From the NCBI RefSeq assembly GCF_000429625.1, contig NZ_AUCF01000032.1, positions 1 to 64,000 on the forward strand: a DNA stretch of 64,000 bases. The letters are read 5' to 3'. Shown piece after piece: positions 35,743 through 45,270 of the stretch (position 1 is the stretch's first letter; every line of letters begins with the position of its first letter). A model generated the notes under the pieces. It searched no databases. It had not been told where the DNA came from and saw nothing but the letters and a program-made list of their open reading frames with translations. Position numbers and translations under genes: made by a program. This DNA comes from Azospirillum halopraeferens DSM 3675. GTDB lineage: Bacteria > Pseudomonadota > Alphaproteobacteria > Azospirillales > Azospirillaceae.

Positions 35743-38082
35743 TCAGTTGCGCAGCGGCTTGCCGGTGGTCAGCATGTGTTCGATGCGGTCCACCGTGTCG
35801 GGCTCGTGCACCAGGTCCATGAACGCCTTGCGCTCCAGCGCCAGGATCGCGTCCTCATCCACCGGCTGCGTGATGTCGGCGTCGCCGCCGGTCAGCACCT
35901 CGGCCAGCTTGCGGCACACCACCACGTCGTGGGGGGTCGCCTTGCCCTGAAGGCGGACACCTTCGACGAACAGGTCCAGCGCCGTCCGGCCACCGGGGCC
36001 CGGCAGCGTGTATGTGGCCGGCTGCGGCGGCGTGTAGCCGTCCGCCAGCTCCAGCGCCTTCGCCTTGGCGTCGGCCAGCAGGCGGGCGCGGTTCATGGTG
36101 ATGCCGTCGGTGGCGCGCAGGTACTTCAGATCCTTCGCCTCGGCGGCCGATTTGGCGACCTTGGCCAGACTGATGGTCTCGAACGCCTTGGCAATGGCCG
36201 GCATGGGTCCCTTGGGCAGCTTGGGATCGGCGGCGTGGCGGGCCAGCAGCTCGGTGCAGCCGCCCCAGCCGGGGATCACCCCCACCCCCACCTCGACCAG
36301 CCCCACATAGGTTTCCGCATGGGCCTGAACGTGGTCGCAGTGCAGCAGGATCTCGCAGCCGCCGCCCAGCGCCATGCCCGACGGCGCCCCCACCACCGGG
36401 AAGGGGGCGTACTTCAGCGCCCGGTAGGTGCGCTGGCCGGCCTCCACCATCTCCTCGATCTGCGGCCACAGGGCGATGTTCAGGGCGAACAGGGCCAGAC
36501 CCAGGTTGGCGCCGACCGAGAAGTTGTCCGCCTCGTTGTGGACGACCAGCGCCTTCCACGCCCCCCGGCCGTCGCCGATCAGCGCCATGGCCTTGCCGTA
36601 GGCGGCCATGGTGTCGGCGTCCAGCGTGTTCATCTTGGACGTGAACTCCAGGCACATCACGCCGTCGCCGATGTTCCACAGGCTGGCCGACCCGTTCTTC
36701 CACACGGGCTTGCCCGCCCGCTTGACGTCGGACAGCAACAGCACGCCGTCGGGCCGCGGCACCGGCGTGTACGCCCCATCGACCGTCAGGTGCTCCAGCC
36801 GGCCGCCCTCGACCCGGTAGAAGGGCCGGCCGGCGGCACGCTCAACCAGGGCCGGCACCGGAATCCCCTCGCGGCGGCAGAGATCGGCGAACCAGTCGGA
36901 GCCCAGCCGGTCGATCAGCTCGAACGGGCCCTGTTTCCAGTTGTAGCCCAGCCGCATGGCTTCATCGACGGAGACGATGTCGTCGGCGATCTCGGGCACC
37001 AGCGACGCCGCATACGCCAGGGTGCCGGCCAGCACGGTGCGGGCGTACGCCCCCGTGCGGTCGGGATGGTCGGCCAGGGCGCGCAGGTCCCGGCCGGCCG
37101 CCGCGAGGCTCTCCGGCTTCGGCCGTTCCGCCGGGCGGTACGCGCCGGTCTTCAGGTCGATCGCCTCCTTGACCTTGCCGCCGCCGTCGCGGTTCAGGCG
37201 GTAGAAGCCGCCCTTGCCCTTGCGGCCGGTCAACCCCTCCGCGATCATCCGGGCGATCAGCGGGTGTTCCCGATAGGCGGCGCGATAGGCGTCGCCCTCG
37301 GGCAGGGTGGCCAGCAGGCTGCGGGCGATGTGCGGCATCAGGTCGATACCGACCAGGTCCATCAGGCCGAAGATGCCGGTCTTCGGGATGCCCATGGGGC
37401 GCCCGGCGATGGCGTCCGCCTCCTCCACGCTCAGGCCCAGGTCGAAGGCGGCGTTGATCGCCGCCTGGATCCAGAAGGCGCCGATGCGGTTGGCGATGAA
37501 GCCCGGCCGGTCCTTGCAGCGCACCACCCCCTTGCCCAGGCGGCGGTCGCAGAAATCGGCCAGCGCGTCCGCCGCATCGCTCCGCGTGTCCGGACCGGTG
37601 ACCAGTTCCAGCAGGCGCATGTAGCGCGGCGGGTTGAAGAAGTGGGTGATCAGGAAGTCGCGGCGGAACGCCTCGGACTGCCCCTCCACCAGGGCTGCCA
37701 GGGGAATGGTGGAGGTGTTGGACGAGACGACCGAGCCCGCCTTGCGCACCGGGTCGATGCGCCGGTAGAGGTCGGCCTTGATCGCCGGGTCCTCGATCAC
37801 CGCTTCGACGATCCAGTCGCAATCGGCGAGCAGGCCGAGGTCGTCCTCCAGGTTGCCGGGCGTCACCAGCCGGGCGTTCTTCGGGTGCATGAAGGGGGCC
37901 GGGTCGGCCTTCAGCAGCTTCTGCACCGCGCCCCGGGCGACGGCGCTGCGGTCGGCGCCCGCCGGCATCCCCTTGGGCACGATGTCGAGCAGGACGACCG
38001 GCACCCCGGCGTTGGCGATGTGGGCGGCGATGCCGCTGCCCATCACGCCCGCCCCGATCACGGCGGCGCGTTGGATCTGCAT
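35743..38082 (-). CDS. 3-hydroxyacyl-CoA dehydrogenase / enoyl-CoA hydratase fusion, FadN-type order
   Basis: A 779-residue bifunctional beta-oxidation enzyme. The NAD-binding dehydrogenase comes first (AVIGAGVMGSGIAAHIANAG at residue 6; SSNTSTIPL; HFFNPPRYMRLLELV; CKDRPGFIANRIG), with the crotonase domain after about residue 470 (VHNEADNFSVGANLGLALFA, PSGMALGGGCEILLHCDHV, VGVIPGWGGCTELL). This is the reverse of FadB/FadJ order and matches FadN-type proteins. ATG 38082 has GAGG at 6 nt. It lies 8 nt after the thiolase gene and 16 nt before the acyl-CoA dehydrogenase gene. Confidence 0.93.
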   Translation of the reverse strand: MQIQRAAVIGAGVMGSGIAAHIANAGVPVVLLDIVPKGMPAGADRSAVARGAVQKLLKADPAPFMHPKNARLVTPGNLEDDLGLLADCDWIVEAVIEDPAIKADLYRRIDPVRKAGSVVSSNTSTIPLAALVEGQSEAFRRDFLITHFFNPPRYMRLLELVTGPDTRSDAADALADFCDRRLGKGVVRCKDRPGFIANRIGAFWIQAAINAAFDLGLSVEEADAIAGRPMGIPKTGIFGLMDLVGIDLMPHIARSLLATLPEGDAYRAAYREHPLIARMIAEGLTGRKGKGGFYRLNRDGGGKVKEAIDLKTGAYRPAERPKPESLAAAGRDLRALADHPDRTGAYARTVLAGTLAYAASLVPEIADDIVSVDEAMRLGYNWKQGPFELIDRLGSDWFADLCRREGIPVPALVERAAGRPFYRVEGGRLEHLTVDGAYTPVPRPDGVLLLSDVKRAGKPVWKNGSASLWNIGDGVMCLEFTSKMNTLDADTMAAYGKAMALIGDGRGAWKALVVHNEADNFSVGANLGLALFALNIALWPQIEEMVEAGQRTYRALKYAPFPVVGAPSGMALGGGCEILLHCDHVQAHAETYVGLVEVGVGVIPGWGGCTELLARHAADPKLPKGPMPAIAKAFETISLAKVAKSAAEAKDLKYLRATDGITMNRARLLADAKAKALELADGYTPPQPATYTLPGPGGRTALDLFVEGVRLQGKATPHDVVVCRKLAEVLTGGDADITQPVDEDAILALERKAFMDLVHEPDTVDRIEHMLTTGKPLRN

Positions 38083-38090
38083 GACGGACC

Positions 38091-39227
38091 TCACACCGCT
38101 TCGAGGACGGTGGCGATGCCCTGCCCGCCGCCGATGCACTGGGTGGCCAGGGCGAACGGCTTGCCCTCGCGCTTCAGCAGCGCCGCCGCCTTGCCGGTGA
38201 TGCGCGCGCCCGTCGCCCCCAGCGGATGGCCGAGCGCGATGGCACCGCCATCGAGGTTGAGGGTCGCTTCGTCGACGCCCAGTTCGCGGATGCAGGCGAT
38301 GGCCTGGGAGGCGAAGGCCTCGTTCAGTTCCACCACGCCCATGTCGCCGATGGTCAGGCCGGCGCGCGCCAATGCCTTGCGCGCGGCCGGGACGGGGCCC
38401 AGCCCCATGACGTCGGGCGCGCAGCCGGCAACGGCAATGGAGCGGATGCGGGCCAGCACCGGCAGTCCGTTGGCGCGGGCGTATTCCTCGCTCGCCACCA
38501 GGACGGCGGCCGCCCCGTCGGTGAGCGGCGAGGAGGTGCCGGCGGTCACCGTGCCCTCGGCCAGGAAGGCCGGCTTCAGGGCGGCCAGGGACTCCGCCGA
38601 CGTTTCCGGTCGGATGCAGCCGTCCTCGGCGATGCGGCCGCCGGGAGCGTCGACCGGGACGATCTCCGCCTCAAGCCGACCCTGCAGGCGCGCTTCCGCA
38701 GCCCTGGCGTGGGAGGCGGCGGCCAGCGCCTCCTGCTCCGCCCGGGCGATGCCATAGCGCCGGGCCACGTTCTCGGCCGTGATGCCCATGGAGCAGTAGG
38801 CTTCCGGATAGCCCTCCGCCAGACCGGGGTGGAGCATGGGGTTGAAGCCCATCATGGGCACCCGGCTCATAGACTCCACGCCGGCGCACAGGAACAGGTC
38901 GCCCGCCCCCATGGCGACGGCGCCGGCCGCCTGATGGATCGCCTGCATGGACGACCCGCAGAAGCGGTTGACCGTGGTGGCGCCCGCGGTCTCCGGCAGT
39001 TTGGCCAGGAACGAGGCGAGGCGGGCGACGTTCAGGCCCTGCTCCCCTTCCGGAAAGGCGCAGCCCACCGCCACGTCCTCCAGATCGTCGGGGTTGAGGC
39101 CGGTGCGCGCCACCAGCGCCGCCATGACGCCGGCCAGCAGATCGTCCGGGCGCACCCGCGCCAGCTCTCCCTTGGTGGCGAAGGTGAACGGGGAGCGGGC
39201 ATAGCCCGCGATGACCACGGATTTCAT
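38091..39227 (-). CDS. Acetyl-CoA acyltransferase (3-ketoacyl-CoA thiolase)
   Basis: A 378-residue thiolase completing beta-oxidation. The nucleophilic Cys is in VNRFCGSSMQAIHQAA (near residue 90), the His in NLDGGAIALGHPLGATGA and the second Cys in ALATQCIGGGQG. ATG 39227 overlaps the stop of the MerR regulator gene by 4 nt, showing an operon led by the regulator. It is distinct from the second thiolase at 48890. Confidence 0.95.
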   Translation of the reverse strand: MKSVVIAGYARSPFTFATKGELARVRPDDLLAGVMAALVARTGLNPDDLEDVAVGCAFPEGEQGLNVARLASFLAKLPETAGATTVNRFCGSSMQAIHQAAGAVAMGAGDLFLCAGVESMSRVPMMGFNPMLHPGLAEGYPEAYCSMGITAENVARRYGIARAEQEALAAASHARAAEARLQGRLEAEIVPVDAPGGRIAEDGCIRPETSAESLAALKPAFLAEGTVTAGTSSPLTDGAAAVLVASEEYARANGLPVLARIRSIAVAGCAPDVMGLGPVPAARKALARAGLTIGDMGVVELNEAFASQAIACIRELGVDEATLNLDGGAIALGHPLGATGARITGKAAALLKREGKPFALATQCIGGGQGIATVLEAV

Positions 39228-39670
39228 CGGTTGCTGTCCTCCCTGGAGGTCGCTTCGTGCCGGCTCCGGCGGTTCAGATGGTCGTCGATCTCGGCGTCGA
39301 TGGCGCGCAATTCGGCCAGTGTCTGCTGCACGTCCTGAAGCTGGCGTTCCAGCGCGGCGATGCGCTGCCGGGCAGCCTTTTGCAGGTAGCGCATCTGCTC
39401 CGCCTGCGCATCGTCGACGTCGTAGAGGTTCAGGAACTCCTTGACCTCGGCGAGGCTGAAGCCGAGGCGCTTGCCGCGGCAGATCAGGGCCAGCCGCGCC
39501 CGGTCGCGGTGGGTGTAGACGCGGGCCTGCCCGTCGCGGGCCGGCACCAGCAGCCCCTCGTCCTCGTAATGGCGGATGGTGCGCAGCGTCAGCCCGAACT
39601 CCGCCGCCAGTTCGCCGATCCCGTAGGTGCGCTCGCCGCTGACCGGCGGGGACGCATGAAGGTCCGACAT
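39224..39670 (-). CDS. MerR-family regulator of the beta-oxidation operon (LiuR-like)
   Basis: A 148-residue MerR-type activator. The winged HTH (about residues 16-85) reads YGIGELAAEFGLTLRTIRHY then EDEGLLVPARDGQARVYTHR, followed by a dimerising coiled coil (about 95-135). No cysteine cluster for metal sensing is present. It resembles the MerR regulators of fatty acid and BCAA degradation in proteobacteria (LiuR type). ATG 39670 (MSDLHAS) has AAAGGAG upstream. The gene is first in its operon, and a LiuR-like palindrome lies 28-47 nt upstream of the start, which suggests autoregulation. Confidence 0.88.
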   Translation of the reverse strand: MSDLHASPPVSGERTYGIGELAAEFGLTLRTIRHYEDEGLLVPARDGQARVYTHRDRARLALICRGKRLGFSLAEVKEFLNLYDVDDAQAEQMRYLQKAARQRIAALERQLQDVQQTLAELRAIDAEIDDHLNRRSRHEATSREDSNR

Positions 39671-39697
39671 CACACCCGACTCCTTTCGGACCGTCAA

Positions 39698-39717
39698 TGA
39701 CGTTTACGTAAAGGTAA
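39698..39717 (-). promoter_or_regulatory. LiuR-like operator upstream of the MerR gene
   Basis: TGACGTTTACGTAAAGGTAA with the perfect 10-bp palindrome TTTACGTAAA at 39703-39712. It resembles the published motif for MerR-family LiuR regulators of BCAA/fatty acid genes (recalled from comparative genomics, not checked). It is placed where a MerR regulator would bind between -35 and -10 of its own operon. Confidence 0.6.
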
Positions 39718-39789
39718 GAGTGGGCGGCCGGTCCCGTCAAGGGTGCGTTCGGAATAATCCGTGCCACGGCAGGTCCGCGGTTCGTGACA

Positions 39790-39806
39790 ACCGAACGACG
39801 TTCGGT
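39790..39806. promoter_or_regulatory. TetR-style palindrome ACCGAACG-N-CGTTCGGT
   Basis: Perfect 8-bp arms around one base, 122 nt upstream of the membrane protein gene and 120 nt upstream of the MerR gene. This half-site is typical of TetR-family operators; no TetR gene is in the window. Confidence 0.45.
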
Positions 39807-39927
39807 CGGGGATCGCATGGATGTTGAAACCGCTCCGATGCTCGCGTATCGATAAGCAATCGACACTAATTTTGCAGTCATTCCGCATACGTGCGCATGC
39901 GTATCCGCCCCTTTCCGCGAGGCCGTC

Positions 39928-41067
39928 ATGAGTGATGCGACCCTGCCCGCCCCCTTGATGGGCTCAACCGCGCTGGCCGGTTCTCCGGCGGATGACGGGG
40001 GCAACGGAGCGGTCCACGTGCGTGATCGTTTGGCGGAAGCGCGCAACCTGCTGCACCTGGCGGCCGACCGTTTCGTGCCGATACCCGACGACACGGTCCA
40101 GACGATCATCGCCACCGAACGCGCCCTGGCCGGCGGCGGGCTTCCGGCGGAGCTGGAGGTGCGCTTCTGGCACGCCTACCGCTATCTGCGCGCCAACGTG
40201 ATCGCGGCCACGACCCTGCGCAACCGCTACAACCTCGGATTCATCGCGCTGCTTTTACTGGTGATGGCGGTTCAGGGCCTGTTCATTTCGATGTCCGGGC
40301 TCGTCACCGCGATGCACAACCAGCGTGAAACGGTGACCGCCTACCTGATCGGCGACAGCCCGGAGTGCCGGCCGGACGGGACCGGCGCCGCCGCGCGGAG
40401 CGTGCCCGCCACCCCCTCCGCCTCCGCCGGTGCGGCCGCGGCCATCGGTCCGGACGGCTGCCCGACCCGCCGGGTCTCCCGGACGGAGTACCAGTTGGCT
40501 CTGAGCAAGCTCCAGGGCTACGATCATGTCATGCAATCGTACCTGACGGTGCTGCCGGGTGGCGTCGACCCGGTCGATGGGGCGACCGATTACGAGGCGC
40601 TCCGCCAGGTGCGGGAGATCGACACCGCGCAGCATTTCGCCGACTACGGTGCCCTGGTCAACGCCACCCATTTCGTGGAGGTGTTTATCCTGCCGGCACT
40701 CTACGGGGCGCTGGGCGCCAGTGTCTTCATCCTGCGCCGGTTCTCCGACGACCTGCGCAGCGGCTCCCTGGCCGAGGACGCCAGCCTGCGCTTCGGGCTG
40801 CGGGTCAGCATCGGGGTGGTCGCCGGGCTGGCCATCCACTGGTTCATCCGCTCGCCCGACATGGCCGGCGGGGCCGGGCTGGAGGACACGACGATGAACG
40901 CCCTGCACAACCTGTCGCGCTACGCCCTGTCCTTCGTCGGTGGCTATGGCAGCGAGATGGTGTTCAACCTGCTGGACCGCACCGTGACGGCCTTCTCGCC
41001 CGGCGACACGACGGCCAAACCGCGTGCCGAGGCCGGGCCGGTGGAAAAGCCGGCCGCCAACGGGTGA
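39928..41067 (+). CDS. Membrane protein of unknown function
   Basis: A 379-residue protein. A cytoplasmic-like N-terminus (about 1-100) precedes a first membrane segment (FIALLLLVMAVQGLFIS, about 107-125), a large polar loop of about 110 residues with two cysteines (DSPECRPDG and GPDGCPTRR) that probably faces the periplasm, then membrane segments near LPALYGALGASVFIL and VSIGVVAGLAIHWFI, and a Pro/Ala tail. I recognise no family. ATG 39928 (MSDATLPAP). It ends exactly next to the convergent MoaD-like gene (stop codons adjacent). Confidence 0.7.
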   Translation: MSDATLPAPLMGSTALAGSPADDGGNGAVHVRDRLAEARNLLHLAADRFVPIPDDTVQTIIATERALAGGGLPAELEVRFWHAYRYLRANVIAATTLRNRYNLGFIALLLLVMAVQGLFISMSGLVTAMHNQRETVTAYLIGDSPECRPDGTGAAARSVPATPSASAGAAAAIGPDGCPTRRVSRTEYQLALSKLQGYDHVMQSYLTVLPGGVDPVDGATDYEALRQVREIDTAQHFADYGALVNATHFVEVFILPALYGALGASVFILRRFSDDLRSGSLAEDASLRFGLRVSIGVVAGLAIHWFIRSPDMAGGAGLEDTTMNALHNLSRYALSFVGGYGSEMVFNLLDRTVTAFSPGDTTAKPRAEAGPVEKPAANG

Positions 41068-41394
41068 TCATACCACGGCCGCGCCATAGCCCCAGGAGAA
41101 GGGAACCGGTCCGGACAGGGCCACCACGTCGCCGTCGTCCAGTTCCCGGTCGAGGTTGACGCCGTCGCCCAGCGTGCGCGTGACGTCGCGCCCGTTGACC
41201 AGGACCAGATAAACCGAATCCGCCGGGATCGCGAAATGTCGGACCACGTCCCCCACCGTCGCGCCGGCGCTCAGGGCCAGGGCGTGGAACGGCTTGCCGT
41301 TGCCGTGCCGGGACAGGCTGTTGAACAGCTTGACCTCCACGGCGATCCGGGTGCTGCGGGAATTGTGACCGATGGCGGCCCGTGCGGTCTGCAT
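41068..41394 (-). CDS. MoaD/ThiS-like beta-grasp protein without C-terminal Gly-Gly
   Basis: A 108-residue protein with the ubiquitin-like beta-grasp pattern of MoaD/ThiS: VEVKLFNSLSRHG, SAGATVGDVVRHFAIP, YLVLVNGRDV, and LDDGDVVALSGPV, the usual segment near the C-terminus. MoaD and ThiS end in Gly-Gly, which is adenylated and loaded with sulfur; this one continues to SWGYGAAVV and lacks it, so it cannot act as a standard sulfur carrier. ATG 41394 is the start; no partner E1-like gene is near. Function unknown. Confidence 0.7.
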   Translation of the reverse strand: MQTARAAIGHNSRSTRIAVEVKLFNSLSRHGNGKPFHALALSAGATVGDVVRHFAIPADSVYLVLVNGRDVTRTLGDGVNLDRELDDGDVVALSGPVPFSWGYGAAVV

Positions 41395-41512
41395 GTCCTG
41401 CTCCCCTCCTTATGGACCGGTGCAGGATCGCCGGGTGGCGGGGCGGCGGCCTTGACTGAGGTCAAGCCTTTCCGATTGTTCGCACATCGCGCCCCGCCGC
41501 CGCGCGCCGCCG

Positions 41513-42343
41513 TCAGTGCGAGAACAGCACCGGCACCGTCATCTGACGCAGAATGTGGCGGGTGTTGGCACCGCGGCCGAACAGGCCGAACGGGCCGCTG
41601 CCGTAGCCGCCGAAGCCGCCCATCACCAGAAGATCCGCACCCTCGTCGGAGATGCGGTTGAGCACGGCGTCCATGGGCATCATGTCCTCCACCGTCATGC
41701 GCTCCTGCGTCGCGGCGATGCCGTGGGCCGCCAGATGGTCGACGATGTCGACCTGCGGCACCGGCCCCTTCTCGCCGGTGCCGTGGTGACCGTGCAGGGC
41801 CAGCACCAGCACCGATTTGGCCCCCTGCATCAGCGGGATGGCGTCGTTGATGGCGCGCGCCGCCTCGCGGCTGGCGTTCCAGGCGACGACGACGCGGTGG
41901 CCGACATGGGCGAACGTCCCGGCGTAGGGGACCGCCAGCACCGGACGCCCGGCGTGCAGGATCACCTCCTCCGTCAACTGCGAGGGGACGCGGGCCGGCG
42001 CCTCCGGGTCGTGCTGGCCCAGCACCGCGAGGTCGCAATAGCGGCTGCAGATCACCGTTTCGCCGATGACGTGGCCGTATTCCCCGTGGGCGAGCTGCCA
42101 CCACTTGGCCGGCACGCCGGCCTCCGCCGTGCGCGCGGTGAAGGCGGCCTTCGCCCGCTCCGCCGCGTCCACCAGCCGGTCGCTGGGGCGGCGGGCCACC
42201 AGCCCCGGACCCAGCGTTTCGCTCTGCGCGAACAGGCCGGTCAGGCGGGCACCGTGGACTCCGGCCAGCCGGACCGCCAGATCGAGACGCTCGGCGCTGC
42301 GCTCGCCGTCGTCGAGGTGCACCAGGATGTTCTTCAAGGCCAT
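41513..42343 (-). CDS. Tandem universal stress protein
   Basis: A 276-residue protein of two UspA domains. The N-terminal domain (about 1-140) begins KNILVHLDDGERSAERL and the C-terminal domain (about 148-275) begins HRVVVAWNASREAARAI. The second domain ends with LLVMGGFGGYGSGPFGLFGR, the G-2x-G-9x-G(S/T)-like ATP-binding loop region. Family members aid survival under stress; the trigger is not visible. ATG 42343. It is 23 nt downstream of the HMG-CoA lyase gene on the same strand and could be a read-through partner of the liu operon. Confidence 0.9.
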   Translation of the reverse strand: MALKNILVHLDDGERSAERLDLAVRLAGVHGARLTGLFAQSETLGPGLVARRPSDRLVDAAERAKAAFTARTAEAGVPAKWWQLAHGEYGHVIGETVICSRYCDLAVLGQHDPEAPARVPSQLTEEVILHAGRPVLAVPYAGTFAHVGHRVVVAWNASREAARAINDAIPLMQGAKSVLVLALHGHHGTGEKGPVPQVDIVDHLAAHGIAATQERMTVEDMMPMDAVLNRISDEGADLLVMGGFGGYGSGPFGLFGRGANTRHILRQMTVPVLFSH

Positions 42344-42366
42344 CGCTTCCCCCCTTCCCTATCGGT

Positions 42367-43266
42367 TCAGGCACACCCGCGGGCGCGCGCCACCTTCGAT
42401 GCGGTCGGCCGGCCCAGCGCCTCGCCGATGAAGGCACCGGCGGCGATCAGGGCGTCCAGGTCGACCCCCGTCTCCACGCCCAGACCGTTCAGCATGTACA
42501 GCACGTCCTCGCTGGCCACGTTGCCGGATGCCCCCTTGGCGTAGGGGCAGCCGCCCAGGCCGGCGACCGAGCTGTCGACCACCGCCACCCCCATCTCCAG
42601 CGCCGCCAGGATGTTGGCCAGCGCCTGGCCGTAGGTGTCGTGGAAATGGACGGCCAGCTTCTCCGGCGGCACCCGCTCGGCCACGGCGGCGATCATCGCC
42701 TGCGCCTTGCCCGGCGTGCCCGTGCCGATGGTGTCGCCCAGCGACACCTCGTAGCACCCCATCTCCATCAGGCGCGCCGCCACGCCGGCGACGGCAGCCG
42801 GCGCGATCTCCCCTTCGTAGGGGCAGCCGAGCACGCAGGAAACATAGCCGCGCACCGGCACGCCCGCCGCCCGCGCCCGCTCCATGACCGGCGCGAAGCG
42901 CTCCAGGCTCTCGGCGATCGAGCAGTTGATGTTCTTGCGCGAGAAACTCTCCGACGCCGCGCCGAACACCGCCACCTCGTCGGCGCGGGCCTCCAGCGCT
43001 CCCTCCAGCCCCTTCAGGTTGGGGGTCAGCACGGCGTAGCGGGTGCCGGGACGCCGGGCGATGGCCTGCATCACCTCGGCGCTGTCGGCCATCTGCGGCA
43101 CCCACTTGGGCGACACGAAGCTGCCGGCCTCGACCACCGGCAGGCCGGCGGCGGACAGGCGGTCGACCAGCTCCACCTTTACCGCGGTGGGAACCATGGT
43201 CTTCTCGTTCTGCAGGCCGTCGCGCGGCCCCACCTCCACCATGCGGACGCGAGCGGGAATGCGCAC
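42367..43266 (-). CDS. Hydroxymethylglutaryl-CoA lyase
   Basis: A 299-residue TIM-barrel enzyme cleaving HMG-CoA to acetyl-CoA and acetoacetate, the last step of leucine degradation. [15 protein letters not shown] holds the catalytic Arg-Asp and metal ligands, [13 protein letters not shown] the metal-binding histidines, and [20 protein letters not shown] the signature loop with the catalytic Cys. The start is GTG 43266 with GAGGAGG upstream, 1 nt after the biotin carboxylase stop, so it is tightly coupled in the liu operon. Confidence 0.96.
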   Translation of the reverse strand: MRIPARVRMVEVGPRDGLQNEKTMVPTAVKVELVDRLSAAGLPVVEAGSFVSPKWVPQMADSAEVMQAIARRPGTRYAVLTPNLKGLEGALEARADEVAVFGAASESFSRKNINCSIAESLERFAPVMERARAAGVPVRGYVSCVLGCPYEGEIAPAAVAGVAARLMEMGCYEVSLGDTIGTGTPGKAQAMIAAVAERVPPEKLAVHFHDTYGQALANILAALEMGVAVVDSSVAGLGGCPYAKGASGNVASEDVLYMLNGLGVETGVDLDALIAAGAFIGEALGRPTASKVARARGCA

Positions 43267-43267
43267 C

Positions 43268-45265
43268 TCAGCCCTCCTCTTCGATGTCGATCACCAGCAG
43301 CTCAACGCCTTCCGACACCTGGTCGCCGGCGGCGTAGCTGACCGATCGCACCGTACCGCGTCCGGGGGCGGTGATGGTGTGTTCCATTTTCATGGCTTCC
43401 AACAGCATCAGCGGGGTGCCGCGCTCCACCGCCTGTCCGGGCTCGGCCAGCACCCGCACCACCGTCCCCGGCATGGGTGCCGTGAGACGGCCGGAGCCGC
43501 CCTCGGCGTCCGCCGCGCGGGCCGACGGGTCGTCCAGGGTCAGGCGCCACACCGAACCGTCGCTGAGGATGGTCAGGTCATGCCCCTGCGCCACCACGGT
43601 GGCGCGCACCCGCACCCCGTCGATCACCGCCGCCAGGGCCCCGCTCTCGTACCGCGCCCCGGTGACGCGGACCGGCGCCGCGCCGCCCAGTTCCACCTCG
43701 TACCCTTCGGGCCGGAAGTGCAGCGTCACCGCCCGCAGCTCGTCGCTATCCCGGAAACGCAGGTCGTGGTGGTTGTCGTCGTTGAGCCGCCAGCCGTTGA
43801 CCATGCGCCAGGGCGACCAGGGGTCGCCGGCCGTGCGCACCGCCGTGGCACCGCGGGCCAGCAGCACCGCCAGCGACGCCAGCACCAGCCCGCGCGCCGG
43901 CACCGGCGCCGGCGCCGGCACCAGGTCGGCGCGGTAACGGTCGATGAAGCCGGTGTCGATCTCCCGCGCCCGGAACGCCGGATGCCCGGCGATGGCGCCG
44001 AGGAAGGCGACGTTGGTCGTCACCCCCACCACCTCGTAGGCGGCCAGGGCGGTGCGCAGGCGGCGCAGGGCGGCGTCGCGCGTCTCGTCCCAGACGATCA
44101 GCTTGGCGATCATCGGGTCGTAGTACATGGACACCTCGTCGCCCTGGCGCACGCCGGTGTCGACGCGCACATGGGCGCTCTCCTCCGGCGGGCGCAGGTG
44201 GACGAGCCGGCCGATGGCCGGCAGGAAGTCGCGCTGCGGGTCCTCGGCGTAGAGGCGCGCCTCGAAGGCGTGGCCGCGGCGGGTCAGCCGGTCCTGGGTC
44301 AGCGGCAGGGGCTCCCCGGCGGCCACGCGGATCTGCCACTCCACCAGGTCCAGGCCGGTGATCATCTCGGTCACCGGATGCTCCACCTGCAAGCGGGTGT
44401 TCATCTCGATGAAGTAGAAGCCGCCGTCTTCGTAGAGGAACTCCACCGTGCCGGCGCCGACGTAGCCGACGGCCCGGGCGGCCGCCACCGCCGCCTCGCC
44501 CATGCGGGTGCGCAGGGCGTCGGGCAGGTCGGGGGCCGGCGCCTCCTCGATCACCTTCTGGTGGCGGCGCTGGAGGGAGCAGTCGCGCTCGAACAGATAG
44601 ACGCAGTTGCCGTGGGTGTCGGCGAAGACCTGGATCTCCACATGGCGCGGCCGGGTCAGGTACTTTTCCAGCAGCACGCTGTCGTCACCGAAGGCCGCCC
44701 TGGCCTCCCGCTTGGCGCCCGCCACGGCGTCGGCGAAGGCCGCCGCCTCGCGCACCACGCGCATTCCCTTGCCGCCGCCGCCGGCCGACGCCTTGACCAG
44801 CACGGGGAAGCCGATGCGCTCCGCCTCCGCCGCCAGGGTGTCGAGGTCCTGCGCCTGCCCGTGGAAGCCGGGCACCAGCGGCACGTCGGCGCCGGTCATG
44901 ACGCGCTTGGATTCCGCCTTGGAGCCCATGACGCGGATCGCCTCGGTCGGCGGGCCGATGAAGACGACGCCGGCGGCGGCGCACGCCTCGGCGAAGCCGG
45001 CGTTCTCCGACAGGAAGCCGTAGCCGGGGTGGATGGCCTGCGCGCCGGTGCGTTTCGCCACCTCCAGCACGCGCTCCCCGCGCAGATAGCTTTCGGCGGC
45101 CGGGGCCGGGCCGATGCACACGGCCTCGTCGGCCATCTCCACGTGGCGGGCACGGGCATCGGCTTCGGAATAGACGGCCACGGTGCGGATGCCCAGCCGG
45201 CGGGCGGTTTTGATCACCCGGCAGGCGATCTCGCCGCGGTTGGCGATCAGGATCTTGTCGAACAT
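43268..45265 (-). CDS. 3-methylcrotonyl-CoA carboxylase, alpha (biotin) subunit
   Basis: A 665-residue subunit carrying biotin carboxylase and biotin carrier domains. [20 protein letters not shown] is the biotin-carboxylase N-terminus, [14 protein letters not shown] the ATP-grasp loop, and [20 protein letters not shown] the active site. The C-terminal carrier domain has [11 protein letters not shown] with the lysine that is biotinylated. ATG 45265 with GGAG at 9 nt is preferred over GTG 45283. It sits between the hydratase gene (5 nt) and HMG-CoA lyase (1 nt) in the leucine pathway order. Confidence 0.96.
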   Translation of the reverse strand: MFDKILIANRGEIACRVIKTARRLGIRTVAVYSEADARARHVEMADEAVCIGPAPAAESYLRGERVLEVAKRTGAQAIHPGYGFLSENAGFAEACAAAGVVFIGPPTEAIRVMGSKAESKRVMTGADVPLVPGFHGQAQDLDTLAAEAERIGFPVLVKASAGGGGKGMRVVREAAAFADAVAGAKREARAAFGDDSVLLEKYLTRPRHVEIQVFADTHGNCVYLFERDCSLQRRHQKVIEEAPAPDLPDALRTRMGEAAVAAARAVGYVGAGTVEFLYEDGGFYFIEMNTRLQVEHPVTEMITGLDLVEWQIRVAAGEPLPLTQDRLTRRGHAFEARLYAEDPQRDFLPAIGRLVHLRPPEESAHVRVDTGVRQGDEVSMYYDPMIAKLIVWDETRDAALRRLRTALAAYEVVGVTTNVAFLGAIAGHPAFRAREIDTGFIDRYRADLVPAPAPVPARGLVLASLAVLLARGATAVRTAGDPWSPWRMVNGWRLNDDNHHDLRFRDSDELRAVTLHFRPEGYEVELGGAAPVRVTGARYESGALAAVIDGVRVRATVVAQGHDLTILSDGSVWRLTLDDPSARAADAEGGSGRLTAPMPGTVVRVLAEPGQAVERGTPLMLLEAMKMEHTITAPGRGTVRSVSYAAGDQVSEGVELLVIDIEEEG

Positions 45266-45270
45266 GCCGG

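Noticed and set aside
35776-38757. A 993-codon plus-strand frame opposite the fused beta-oxidation gene
   Set aside because: Shadow of the FadN-type gene; low-complexity composition, no domain.
39880-39910. Palindrome around ATACGTGCGCATGCGTAT
   Set aside because: Only 5-bp outer arms match, with central mismatches; not better than chance.
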